6,840 bases of DNA from positions 1 to 6,840 of the forward strand of contig JBOFWM010000001.1 of NCBI GenBank assembly GCA_051653625.1. Direction: 5' to 3'. Below are positions 1 to 6,482 of this stretch, piece by piece (position 1 is the stretch's first letter; each line of letters begins with the position of its first letter). Both the position numbers and the translations under genes were made by a program. The notes below the pieces were generated by a model that did not search any database, was not told where the DNA came from, and was given only the letters and a program-made list of their open reading frames with translations. The stretch comes from SFDP01 sp051653625 (GTDB lineage Bacteria; Bacillota; Clostridia; Lachnospirales; Lachnospiraceae).

Positions 1-1719
1 AGGGACTTCAAATCCATGTTTAGGGCGATCTAACATTGTTTTTGGAACATAATCGTATAATAATTCTTTTAAAATTCTTTTGTTTATGCCGTTGTGACTT
101 TTAAATTCTGTAGGCAAAGACCAAGAAAATTCTAAAATATCTTTGTCCATTAATGGAATTCTATTTTCTAATGAGACAGCCATTCCAGTTCGATCCACTT
201 TATTTAAAACAGTATCCGTCATAAATCCCAATTGATCTTTATACAACATCGTTGCAATAGAGTCTGCAAAAGTAGTTGAGAAACTAGAAAGTGGTGGTAA
301 TAAGTAGGCATCTTCTTTTAAAATAGCAAAAGAACGAATATCTGTCTTATAGTCACAATGTGGGACAAGTGTATGTGCAATTTTAGAGTGTTCGTTGCGG
401 TGTAACTCATGTAAGTCACCGATTTTGTTTACTTCCAAATATTCCGAAAGATTATAAAGCTTACGATGATTAGATAACGGAGTCTTTTTAATACAGTGAC
501 TAGAAAAAGAGCGAAAGGAAGACGGAATGGAATGAATTTTAGGATAGAGAGTATTTAATTTTTGATAAAGTTCATATCCACAAAATAATTCATCACCGCC
601 ATCTCCACTTAATGTAACAACAACAGAATTTGAGGCTAGCTTACTTACTAAATAATTTGGAAGTGCAGCAGGATCTGCTAAAGGTTCACTAAACATCTTA
701 GGGAGAAGAGGAATTACTTCTTTTAAGTCATTGTTTGATACATAAAGTTCTGTATGCGTTGTACCTAGATGTTTTGCAATATCCTTTGCATATACAGCCT
801 CGTTGCAAGAGGTATCATCAAATCCAATGGTAAAGGAATGAATGGCAGTAGAAGAAAGTTCTTGCATAATAGAAACAACGAGAGGACTATCAATTCCACC
901 CGATAAAAAAGCACCAATAGGAACATCCGCAATCATTTGATTTGAAATAGAAGTTCTCAATAGTCGACGCAACTCTTCTTTTGCTTCAGAAAAAGAGCCA
1001 GCAAAAGGAGATTGAATTCCCTTAATGGCACATTCTTCCAAAGAAAAATAAGAAGAAAAAGTAGGGGTGGTAAAAGGTGCTTTTATAGAAAGAATCTGTC
1101 CAGGAATCAATTTGTATATATGTTCATAAATAGAAAAAGGTTGTGGAATAGATTTATAACGAAAATACAAAGAAAGAGCTTCTTTTGATAGATTATTTGT
1201 AAATCCAGTCATAACCTTTAAGGATGCTAAATCAGAAGCAAATACAAATTGATGATCTACCATGCCATAGTAGAGAGGCTTTTCACCAACTCTATCGCGA
1301 AATAAATGTAGTTCTTGTTGCTTTTTATCAAAAAGAGCAACTGCAAACATACCAGATAATTCTTTTAAAATAGAAAAACCATATGCTTCAATTCCTTCTA
1401 ATAGAATTTCAGTGTCTGTTGTACTTTTAAAATGCTTCACATAACCATCTTTTAATAATTTTTCTTTTAGAAACTGATGGTTATATATTTCCCCATTAAA
1501 ACAGATGACAAAACGACCACTATTAGAAGTCATTGGTTGCGTACCATTTGAGCTTAAGTCTAAAATAGATAAACGTCTATGGCCTAAAGTTATATCACAT
1601 GTATCATCCGAATAATATCCAAAGGCATTCGGACCACGATGTATAATTTGATCACACATTTTTGAAATTTCTGCTATAGCATCTTTCTTTTTGCCACAAA
1701 ATCCTGCAATTCCACACAT
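1..1719 (-). CDS. asnB: Glutamine-dependent asparagine synthase-like amidotransferase (C-terminus cut off by the window edge)
   Basis: The frame is open for 573 codons from ATG at 1719 to the left edge with no stop, so the C-terminus is missing. Family members are usually a little over 600 residues, so only some tens of residues are likely lost. Seen: it begins MCGIAGF, with Cys2 the N-terminal nucleophile of a class II glutaminase. Further glutaminase residues are R48/R49 in GHRRLSILD, N75-G76-E77 in FNGEIYN and D102. The synthetase half has the PP-loop SGGIDS at 273-278 and SGDGGDE at 371-377. Both half-reactions therefore look intact: glutamine hydrolysis and ATP-dependent activation of a carboxylate. 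Family knowledge: AsnB converts aspartate to asparagine, but paralogues in polysaccharide loci are proposed to amidate uronic acids. The context (last visible gene of an acyltransferase-GT4 operon) favours a glycan-linked role, but this is inference. Its start overlaps the upstream stop (TAATG), so translation is probably coupled. Confidence 0.95.
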   Translation of the reverse strand, partial: MCGIAGFCGKKKDAIAEISKMCDQIIHRGPNAFGYYSDDTCDITLGHRRLSILDLSSNGTQPMTSNSGRFVICFNGEIYNHQFLKEKLLKDGYVKHFKSTTDTEILLEGIEAYGFSILKELSGMFAVALFDKKQQELHLFRDRVGEKPLYYGMVDHQFVFASDLASLKVMTGFTNNLSKEALSLYFRYKSIPQPFSIYEHIYKLIPGQILSIKAPFTTPTFSSYFSLEECAIKGIQSPFAGSFSEAKEELRRLLRTSISNQMIADVPIGAFLSGGIDSPLVVSIMQELSSTAIHSFTIGFDDTSCNEAVYAKDIAKHLGTTHTELYVSNNDLKEVIPLLPKMFSEPLADPAALPNYLVSKLASNSVVVTLSGDGGDELFCGYELYQKLNTLYPKIHSIPSSFRSFSSHCIKKTPLSNHRKLYNLSEYLEVNKIGDLHELHRNEHSKIAHTLVPHCDYKTDIRSFAILKEDAYLLPPLSSFSTTFADSIATMLYKDQLGFMTDTVLNKVDRTGMAVSLENRIPLMDKDILEFSWSLPTEFKSHNGINKRILKELLYDYVPKTMLDRPKHGFEVP

Positions 1720-2864
1720 TATTTTATTCCTTTCGATAACAACGATTCCATTGCTAATTTGTAATTCTCAAAAGAGTATTTTTTTAGTATTAATTCATAA
1801 CTGGATTCACCCATAGAACGAATTAGATTACGATTCGAAATAAGATGTTTTAGTTGGTTATAAAAATCATTTGAATCTTCATCTTTAAAGAGCAATCCGT
1901 TCTTGTCTGATTCCACATAACAAGACGTACCATTTGTATCACTAATTAAAATTGCCATAGAATATGCCATTGCTTCTAGATTCGAAATAGAAGCAAATTC
2001 TCTTGTACTTGGTAAAACAAATAATTCATGAGAGGCATAAAATTGTTTCATTTCATTAGGCTTGCAGTTTTTATAACAAGTGATACAGTCTTCAAGGTGA
2101 TTTTCTTTTATGAAATCTTGCACGTTTTTATAATATTCTTCATGAAGAGTGGAAGAAACTTGTCCTACAAGAGTTAACGAAATGGAATACGCATCTTTTA
2201 GCTGCTTAAAGGCTTCTAATAACATCATTTGATGTTTTCGTGGCTCAAATTTTCCAACACATAGAATATGAATGGTATTATCCTTAAAATAGAGCTTTTT
2301 ATCAGGGGATAAAATTGGCTTCATAACAAAAGGAATATAGTTTGCATGTTCATCGATATAAAAGGATGTAGTATTTCCTAAAACAGGTGTCATTCTTGTA
2401 ACAGGTGTAAGCATATTTACAAGGACGTGTGCAACATCTGATGGAGCTGGTTTTTCAAGATATAATGGTGTTTGATTATATAAAATACATGGAATTTTAT
2501 ATGCCTTTGCAAATAAGTAAAAAAAGATTGAATACATGCTGCGTTCTCGAACAATCATAAGATCGGGTTTATTGCTTTGCAATAAAGTACGTACTTTAAA
2601 AATAGATGGAAAACCACATTTATCTTTAAAAAATTCTGGATATTCTAAGATACGTTTCTTTTTTGAAAATAAAAATAAAAAAATAGAATTACAAAGTTGA
2701 AATCCCTTAGAATACCCAAGAATTATAGGATCTAATATCGTATGATTCTCAGTGAATCCACTGTATTGGCTGATAAAAGACACGGTATGTTCATTTTGAA
2801 TCCAACCTTCTACAATTGGGTATTGATTTGTGTGAAACATAGGTGCAACGTACATGATATGCAT
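1719..2864 (-). CDS. GT4-family glycosyltransferase (GT-B fold)
   Basis: A 381-residue protein, a normal length for family GT4. Seen: the N-terminus MHIMYVAPMF is a typical first beta strand of a GT-B enzyme. The second Rossmann-like domain begins around 197 with ILCVGKFEPRKH (200-211), the usual nucleotide-sugar domain entry. LFVLPSTREFASISNLEAMA (281-300) carries the EX7E pair E289 and E297, which in this family contact the donor sugar nucleotide. NGLLF at 322-326 is the conserved block after it. No signal peptide or clear membrane span is seen, so it should act at the cytoplasmic face, adding one sugar to a lipid-linked repeat unit. Donor and acceptor cannot be read from sequence. The ATG at 2864 has AGGAG six bases upstream; the next in-frame Met (residue 4) lacks as good a site. 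It lies 23 bp after the acyltransferase gene and overlaps the asnB-like start by one base, so the three genes form one operon. Confidence 0.9.
   Translation of the reverse strand: MHIMYVAPMFHTNQYPIVEGWIQNEHTVSFISQYSGFTENHTILDPIILGYSKGFQLCNSIFLFLFSKKKRILEYPEFFKDKCGFPSIFKVRTLLQSNKPDLMIVRERSMYSIFFYLFAKAYKIPCILYNQTPLYLEKPAPSDVAHVLVNMLTPVTRMTPVLGNTTSFYIDEHANYIPFVMKPILSPDKKLYFKDNTIHILCVGKFEPRKHQMMLLEAFKQLKDAYSISLTLVGQVSSTLHEEYYKNVQDFIKENHLEDCITCYKNCKPNEMKQFYASHELFVLPSTREFASISNLEAMAYSMAILISDTNGTSCYVESDKNGLLFKDEDSNDFYNQLKHLISNRNLIRSMGESSYELILKKYSFENYKLAMESLLSKGIK
1728..1733 (-). promoter_or_regulatory. Ribosome binding site of the asnB-like gene
   Basis: The minus strand reads AAAGGA eight bases before the ATG at 1719. 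The site lies inside the last codons of the upstream glycosyltransferase gene and supports the start that gives Cys2 as the glutaminase nucleophile. Confidence 0.75.
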
Positions 2865-2870
2865 AAATAA

Positions 2871-2875
2871 CTCCT
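2871..2875 (-). promoter_or_regulatory. Ribosome binding site of the GT4 gene
   Basis: The minus strand reads AGGAG, six bases before the ATG at 2864, within the 23-bp gap after the acyltransferase stop. It decides in favour of the first Met over the one three codons later. Confidence 0.75.
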
Positions 2876-2887
2876 AACTATTATTCA

Positions 2888-3862
2888 TTATGTAACTAAT
2901 TGTTTTGCTATTTTTACTGGTATTTTAGAAATTACAAAGGATACAAATAACGATAGTAAAAAAATACAAAGTGTATTAAAAAAAGACGGCATAGTAAATC
3001 CAATTTTTCCAAACACTTTCATGACAAAATACCCAATATTCAGATGAAGAATATAAATTCCCATTGTATACTTGGAAATGAATGAAAGGATATCTAGTAC
3101 CCTTTTAGGTAAATATTCGAAAGGAAGAAAATAAAAAAAGAACATAAGGAAAAGACAACACAGGATTTTAAAAATACCCTGATAATCAAAACCTTGAGGT
3201 TTAATATTGATGAAATTGAATGTAACAAAAAAGAAAAGAAAAGACAACACGAAAATAGAGCGCTTATATTTTGATACCATTTCGAATATTTTATAATGGC
3301 TTAATGAAATTCCTAAAAAGATATATGGTAACATCTCGCACATTCTACCTAATGGGTATTGTAATTCGGGAATTAAGTTTGAAAATAATGTGTAATTTAT
3401 ATTCATATATTGTGCCAGTAATGCAAGTATTGCAAGAATAAATAAGAGCAAAAAACCAGTTTTTTTCTTACAGAAAAAAAAGATAAGAAAAACGATGCAA
3501 GTAAATAACATTAAATTTACTTGAAACCACATTACTGGATTTAAGTTTGGACTATGGCCGAGAAGCAATTGATAGCCCAAATCTTTCAAACTTATTTCTC
3601 GCGTTGTAATTACAAATTTTCGCATAAGATAAAAAATAATTGCCCAAAAAATATGGGGAATTAATAATCGTTTGATCCGAAGAAAAAGAAGTCTCGTTTG
3701 AGAAGATGTCACTATTTTTTCTGTGAAAAAAAAAGCGAATAACATAAAGGTAGGAACATGAAAATTCGTTAAACTATAAATGTAATTAAAATGAGCTCCA
3801 ACAACGGAAAATGATAATAATATTTTTAATAAGTCTAAACCAAAGTTTCTTTCTTTATCCAT
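2888..3862 (-). CDS. Integral-membrane acyltransferase, acyltransferase-3 family
   Basis: A 324-residue, very hydrophobic protein with roughly nine to ten predicted membrane spans, close to the usual length of stand-alone acyltransferase-3 proteins. Seen: the opening RNFGLDLLKILLSFSVVGAHF matches the family's first helix, with a basic residue, an LDLLK motif and the invariant histidine (H24), which in the family is implicated in acyl transfer. RIKRLLIPHIFW (62-73) is the conserved RxxRxxxP loop. WFQVNLMLF (112-120) resembles the family's WFL block, and YTMGIYILH (265-273) its C-terminal helix. Family members move acetyl or other acyl groups from the cytosol onto sugars of O-antigens, exopolysaccharides, peptidoglycan or macrolides. 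Here a surface glycan is the likely acceptor, by context. It is first in the minus-strand operon, just downstream of the divergent promoter. The start at 3862 has only a modest upstream site (AGAGTGG). Codons 43-46 contain a run of nine T on the coding strand. Confidence 0.9.
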   Translation of the reverse strand: MDKERNFGLDLLKILLSFSVVGAHFNYIYSLTNFHVPTFMLFAFFFTEKIVTSSQTRLLFLRIKRLLIPHIFWAIIFYLMRKFVITTREISLKDLGYQLLLGHSPNLNPVMWFQVNLMLFTCIVFLIFFFCKKKTGFLLLFILAILALLAQYMNINYTLFSNLIPELQYPLGRMCEMLPYIFLGISLSHYKIFEMVSKYKRSIFVLSFLFFFVTFNFINIKPQGFDYQGIFKILCCLFLMFFFYFLPFEYLPKRVLDILSFISKYTMGIYILHLNIGYFVMKVFGKIGFTMPSFFNTLCIFLLSLFVSFVISKIPVKIAKQLVT

Positions 3863-3894
3863 ACGACCACTCTTTATTTTTAAATTTTGATTTT

Positions 3895-3924
3895 ATAATA
3901 TCATAAAGAAGAGAAAGAAAGCAA
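3895..3924 (-). promoter_or_regulatory. Predicted sigma-A-type promoter for the acyltransferase-GT4-asnB operon
   Basis: On the minus strand there is TTGCTT (3924 to 3919), an 18-bp spacer, then TATTAT (3900 to 3895). A TG at 3903-3902 makes an extended -10 (TGATATTAT). Transcription would begin near 3888, giving a leader of about 26 bases before the ATG at 3862. Matches were made by eye against TTGACA and TATAAT. AT-rich DNA produces chance hits, but position and spacing both fit. Confidence 0.6.
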
Positions 3925-3939
3925 ATGTAAAAAATATAA

Positions 3940-3968
3940 TTGCTATATTATATATTTTCAATTATTAT
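3940..3968 (+). promoter_or_regulatory. Predicted sigma-A-type promoter for the MBOAT-SGNH cassette
   Basis: TTGCTA (3940-3945) is followed by exactly 17 bp and TATTAT (3963-3968), which match the consensus at 4 of 6 and 5 of 6 positions. Transcription would begin near 3975, about 30 bases before the ATG at 4005. An imperfect alternative -10, TGCTATATT (3941-3949), overlaps it but lacks a good -35. A small dyad, ATATAAT (3934-3940) and ATTATAT (3947-3953), spans the -35 and could be an operator or chance AT-rich symmetry. Confidence 0.6.
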
Positions 3969-3990
3969 AGATAAAAGTGAAAGAGAAAGT

Positions 3991-3995
3991 AAGGA
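3991..3995 (+). promoter_or_regulatory. Ribosome binding site of the MBOAT gene
   Basis: AAGGA stands nine bases before the ATG at 4005. It also overlaps another ATG at 3995, which opens a frame of only six codons, so the site most plausibly serves the start at 4005. Confidence 0.65.
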
Positions 3996-4004
3996 TGAAA
4001 AACT

Positions 4005-5450
4005 ATGTTATTTAATTCAATTGAATTTGCAATCTTTCTACCGATTGTATTTACTTTATTTTGGTTGGTGCAACATGAAAAAAGATGGATGGTTTTATTA
4101 GTATCGAGCTATTATTTTTATGCAAGCTGGAACATTACATATTTATTGCTGATTGTTTTTGTGACCATGGTATCGTATTTAAGTGCAATGGGGATTTCGA
4201 AGCATCAAGAACGAAAAAAATGGTTTTTATATTTGGGTGTTTTCATTAGTGTATTTATTTTATTTTTATTCAAGTATTTTAATTTTATAAGTGAATCCAT
4301 TTATTTTATTACTTCACGATTTTTTGAGGAAACACAACCATTTTACATATCGTTATTGTTGCCAGTAGGGATTTCTTTTTATACCTTTCAGTCTATTGGA
4401 TATGTTATAGATGTATATAAGGGAGAAGTAGAAGCAGAAGAACACGTTGGAAAATATGCAGCTTTTTTATCTTTTTTTCCACAACTTGTTGCAGGACCGA
4501 TTGAACGAACAAAAAACTTGTTGCCACAAATTAAAATGAAGCATGTATTTTCTTATGAGCAATCATCCTATGGGCTAAAGTTGATATCATGGGGACTTTT
4601 TAAAAAGATGGTAATTGCTGATGTTTTAGCAACTTATGTTGATAAAGTATATAGTGATATGCATGCGCAATTAGGATTTTGTAGATTGATCGCAATTTTG
4701 TTTTTTACTATTCAAATTTATTGTGATTTTTCAGGATACTCCGATGTTGCAAGAGGTGTTGCTAAGCTTTTTGGTATGGAGCTTATGATTAATTTTAAAA
4801 GTCCTTATTTTGCCGCAAGTATCAAAGAGTTTTGGCAAAGATGGCATATTTCATTGTCTACATGGTTTCGTGATTACGTATATATTCCACTTGGAGGTAA
4901 TAGAGTGTCAAAATGGAAAATAAGAAGAAATCTAATGATAACATTTCTTGTAAGTGGCATATGGCATGGCGCAGCATGGACCTATATTATTTGGGGAGGA
5001 TTACATGGCGGATTACAAATCGTGGAGCATATATGGACTGAAAAGTTTAGAAATACAGAGTTGCTTTTGAAAAAAAGTCGTTTGATCCATGTTTTGAAAA
5101 TAATCATTACCTTTCTAGTAATCTCGATTTTATGGACTGTTTTTCGCGCAGAAACAATAAAAGATGCTGCATATATGGTACTTTTTATTTTTAGTGGATA
5201 TACAACGCCTCTTGGATATTTACAAATGGGATTCTCTAGTTTGGGAGTAGGAATAAAAGAAGGAATAGAACTGTTCTATATGTTGGGCTTGTTGTTTGCG
5301 TTTGATTATATTTCTTTAAAACAAGACGTATTTTCTTTTTTATCAAAATTGCCATTAGTAGTAAGATGGAGTATTTATTTATCGATTCCAATTGCAATCT
5401 TTTTTCTTGCACCAGCAACAGGCGCAGAGTTTATCTATTTTGATTTTTAA
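4005..5450 (+). CDS. MBOAT-family membrane O-acyltransferase (AlgI/DltB-like)
   Basis: A 481-residue polytopic membrane protein with roughly eleven hydrophobic segments, the usual size of AlgI-type MBOAT proteins. Seen: the start MLFNSIEFAIFLPIVF is characteristic of the family and fixes the start codon. LLLPVGISFYTFQSIGYVID (117-136) and FPQLVAGPIER (158-168) are conserved blocks. EFWQRWHISLSTWFRDYVYI (275-294) holds H281, and SGIWHGAAW (317-325) holds H321, the near-invariant MBOAT histidine thought to be catalytic. The C-terminus EFIYFDF resembles the conserved tail of AlgI-like proteins. Family knowledge: such proteins pass an acyl group (acetyl in AlgI and PatA, D-alanyl in DltB) through the membrane to a partner that places it on an extracellular polymer. 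The SGNH gene 17 bp downstream is that likely partner. No dltA or dltC gene is seen nearby, so acetylation is favoured over D-alanylation, but neither donor nor acceptor is proven. Confidence 0.95.
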   Translation: MLFNSIEFAIFLPIVFTLFWLVQHEKRWMVLLVSSYYFYASWNITYLLLIVFVTMVSYLSAMGISKHQERKKWFLYLGVFISVFILFLFKYFNFISESIYFITSRFFEETQPFYISLLLPVGISFYTFQSIGYVIDVYKGEVEAEEHVGKYAAFLSFFPQLVAGPIERTKNLLPQIKMKHVFSYEQSSYGLKLISWGLFKKMVIADVLATYVDKVYSDMHAQLGFCRLIAILFFTIQIYCDFSGYSDVARGVAKLFGMELMINFKSPYFAASIKEFWQRWHISLSTWFRDYVYIPLGGNRVSKWKIRRNLMITFLVSGIWHGAAWTYIIWGGLHGGLQIVEHIWTEKFRNTELLLKKSRLIHVLKIIITFLVISILWTVFRAETIKDAAYMVLFIFSGYTTPLGYLQMGFSSLGVGIKEGIELFYMLGLLFAFDYISLKQDVFSFLSKLPLVVRWSIYLSIPIAIFFLAPATGAEFIYFDF

Positions 5451-5453
5451 GAA

Positions 5454-5459
5454 AAGGAG
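5454..5459 (+). promoter_or_regulatory. Ribosome binding site that decides the TTG start
   Basis: AAGGAG lies eight bases before the TTG at 5468, an optimal spacing. No ATG or GTG occurs at a suitable position, and the TTG gives a proper Lys/Arg-rich N-terminus before the membrane segment, so TTG is accepted as the start. Confidence 0.8.
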
Positions 5460-5467
5460 TTATCGCG

Positions 5468-6436
5468 TTGAAAAAATTTTTACGTAAGATAGGAATAGTA
5501 GGTACTATTTTAGCAACATTGCTTTTCCTATTAAATGGCTTATATATTAATACAGAGTATTATAAAACATTAAATGGAATGGATCGATTTCGAACTATTC
5601 CAGAAAAGGTACAAGTAGCAAATTTTGGCGCATCCCATAGTATGGGAGGATTTGTTTGGTCAGGGAATGAATTTGTGGGATGGAATATGGCAAATGGAGG
5701 GCAATCCCTCGTATATGATGAAGCATTGTTTCAAACGTATTTAGAGTCTTTTGACGAGAACGCCGTAATCATAATAGATGTCATGTTTCATTCTCTATAT
5801 GGTTCAGAGGAACGAGAAAAACCATATGATTCTGGAATTACAAGATACTATGGAATTGTAGATCGAGAATATATGTATCATTGGAATTTTATGGATGCTA
5901 TTTGCTATGACTATATTCCGGTTATTGGAAACAGACAAGAAGCGTTACAACAAATATTAAACCAATGGAACTTAAGTAATATTCAGTCACATGCTAAGGA
6001 GAAAATGGCGACAAAGGAAGAAACCATTGATCTAATAATTCCCGGATGGACAGTAGAAGAAATGCAAGAGCATGGGAAGAAAAGAGCAACATCTGCAATG
6101 AATAATGAACAAGTATTAGGCGTGGAATATGATGCACTTGTACGTATGATTCAATTGTGTAAAGAGAAGAATTTTCAGGTAATATTAACGACAGTACCAA
6201 CCTTACCAGAATATTATGAAAGTTTTTCAAAAGAATATAAAGAAAGATTTTATAAAGATATGGAAACCATATCGAAGGAATATAACGTTCCATATATCGA
6301 TTATACAGGTGATGAAAGATTGCTAGGAGACTATAGTTGGTATTTAGATACCGATCACTTAAATGGTGTTGGTGGTAGCGAATTTACTAAAATTTTTCTA
6401 GAAGATCAAGCAAAATATGTTACACATCTCAATTAA
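5468..6436 (+). CDS. Membrane-anchored SGNH-like protein, partner of the MBOAT acyltransferase
   Basis: A 322-residue protein starting at TTG. Seen: a basic N-terminus (K2, K3, R6, K7) precedes one hydrophobic segment at about 8-27, with no lipobox and no obvious cleavage site. It therefore looks like a signal anchor with the rest outside the cell. The soluble domain opens with NFGASHS (52-58), matching SGNH block I, with S56 the probable nucleophile. ANGGQS (75-80) may be the glycine block, and YLDTDHLN (292-299) contains the DxxH signature of block V (D294, H297). Overall similarity to textbook SGNH enzymes is low, so the Ser-Asp-His triad is an inference from these motifs. Family knowledge: AlgJ/AlgX, PatB and DltD are SGNH-type partners of MBOAT proteins that transfer or help transfer the acyl group to the polymer. 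Adjacency and the 17-bp gap support co-transcription and a shared role. The gene ends directly at a hairpin terminator. Confidence 0.85.
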   Translation: MKKFLRKIGIVGTILATLLFLLNGLYINTEYYKTLNGMDRFRTIPEKVQVANFGASHSMGGFVWSGNEFVGWNMANGGQSLVYDEALFQTYLESFDENAVIIIDVMFHSLYGSEEREKPYDSGITRYYGIVDREYMYHWNFMDAICYDYIPVIGNRQEALQQILNQWNLSNIQSHAKEKMATKEETIDLIIPGWTVEEMQEHGKKRATSAMNNEQVLGVEYDALVRMIQLCKEKNFQVILTTVPTLPEYYESFSKEYKERFYKDMETISKEYNVPYIDYTGDERLLGDYSWYLDTDHLNGVGGSEFTKIFLEDQAKYVTHLN

Positions 6437-6482
6437 AAAACCTCCCTTACTAGTAAGAAATGCTATAGTAAGGGAGGTTTTT
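6436..6482. terminator. Bidirectional rho-independent terminator between convergent genes
   Basis: A perfect 17-bp stem pairs 6436-6452 with 6466-6482 around a 13-base loop. Its core is CCTCCCTTAC against GTAAGGGAGG, flanked by A5 and T5. On the plus strand the transcript ends in five U; on the minus strand it ends in six U (6440 to 6435). It therefore serves both the SGNH gene and the GT11 gene. The stem includes the last base of one stop codon and two bases of the other. The 10-base palindrome TTACTAGTAA (6447-6456) offers a small competing hairpin. Confidence 0.95.

Noticed and set aside
2640..2700. A-rich low-complexity stretch suspected of a frameshift in the GT4 gene
   Set aside because: The frame stays open through it, encoding a hydrophobic and Lys-rich segment (about residues 55-75), and the protein has full normal length.
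3863..4004. Possible invertible promoter between the divergent operons
   Set aside because: No inverted repeats long enough for a site-specific recombinase were seen; only a 7-bp AT-rich dyad and a direct repeat are present, and no recombinase gene is in view.
3995..4015. Possible six-codon leader peptide (MKNYVI) overlapping the MBOAT start
   Set aside because: Its ATG lies inside the ribosome binding site of the MBOAT gene and has no clear site of its own; it is most likely chance.
5236..5418. Open frame of 60 codons on the minus strand
   Set aside because: It lies wholly within the MBOAT gene on the other strand, has no family resemblance, and the plus-strand frame has strong family motifs up to its end.
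5994..6293. Open frame of 99 codons on the minus strand
   Set aside because: It lies antisense within the SGNH gene, shows no recognisable domain and appears to be a by-product of the codon use of the real gene.
4005..6436. Interpretation of the MBOAT-SGNH pair as a dlt (D-alanylation) operon
   Set aside because: The genes for the D-alanine ligase (dltA) and carrier protein (dltC) are absent beside the pair, and the second protein lacks the typical DltD length; a polysaccharide O-acylation role fits the setting better.
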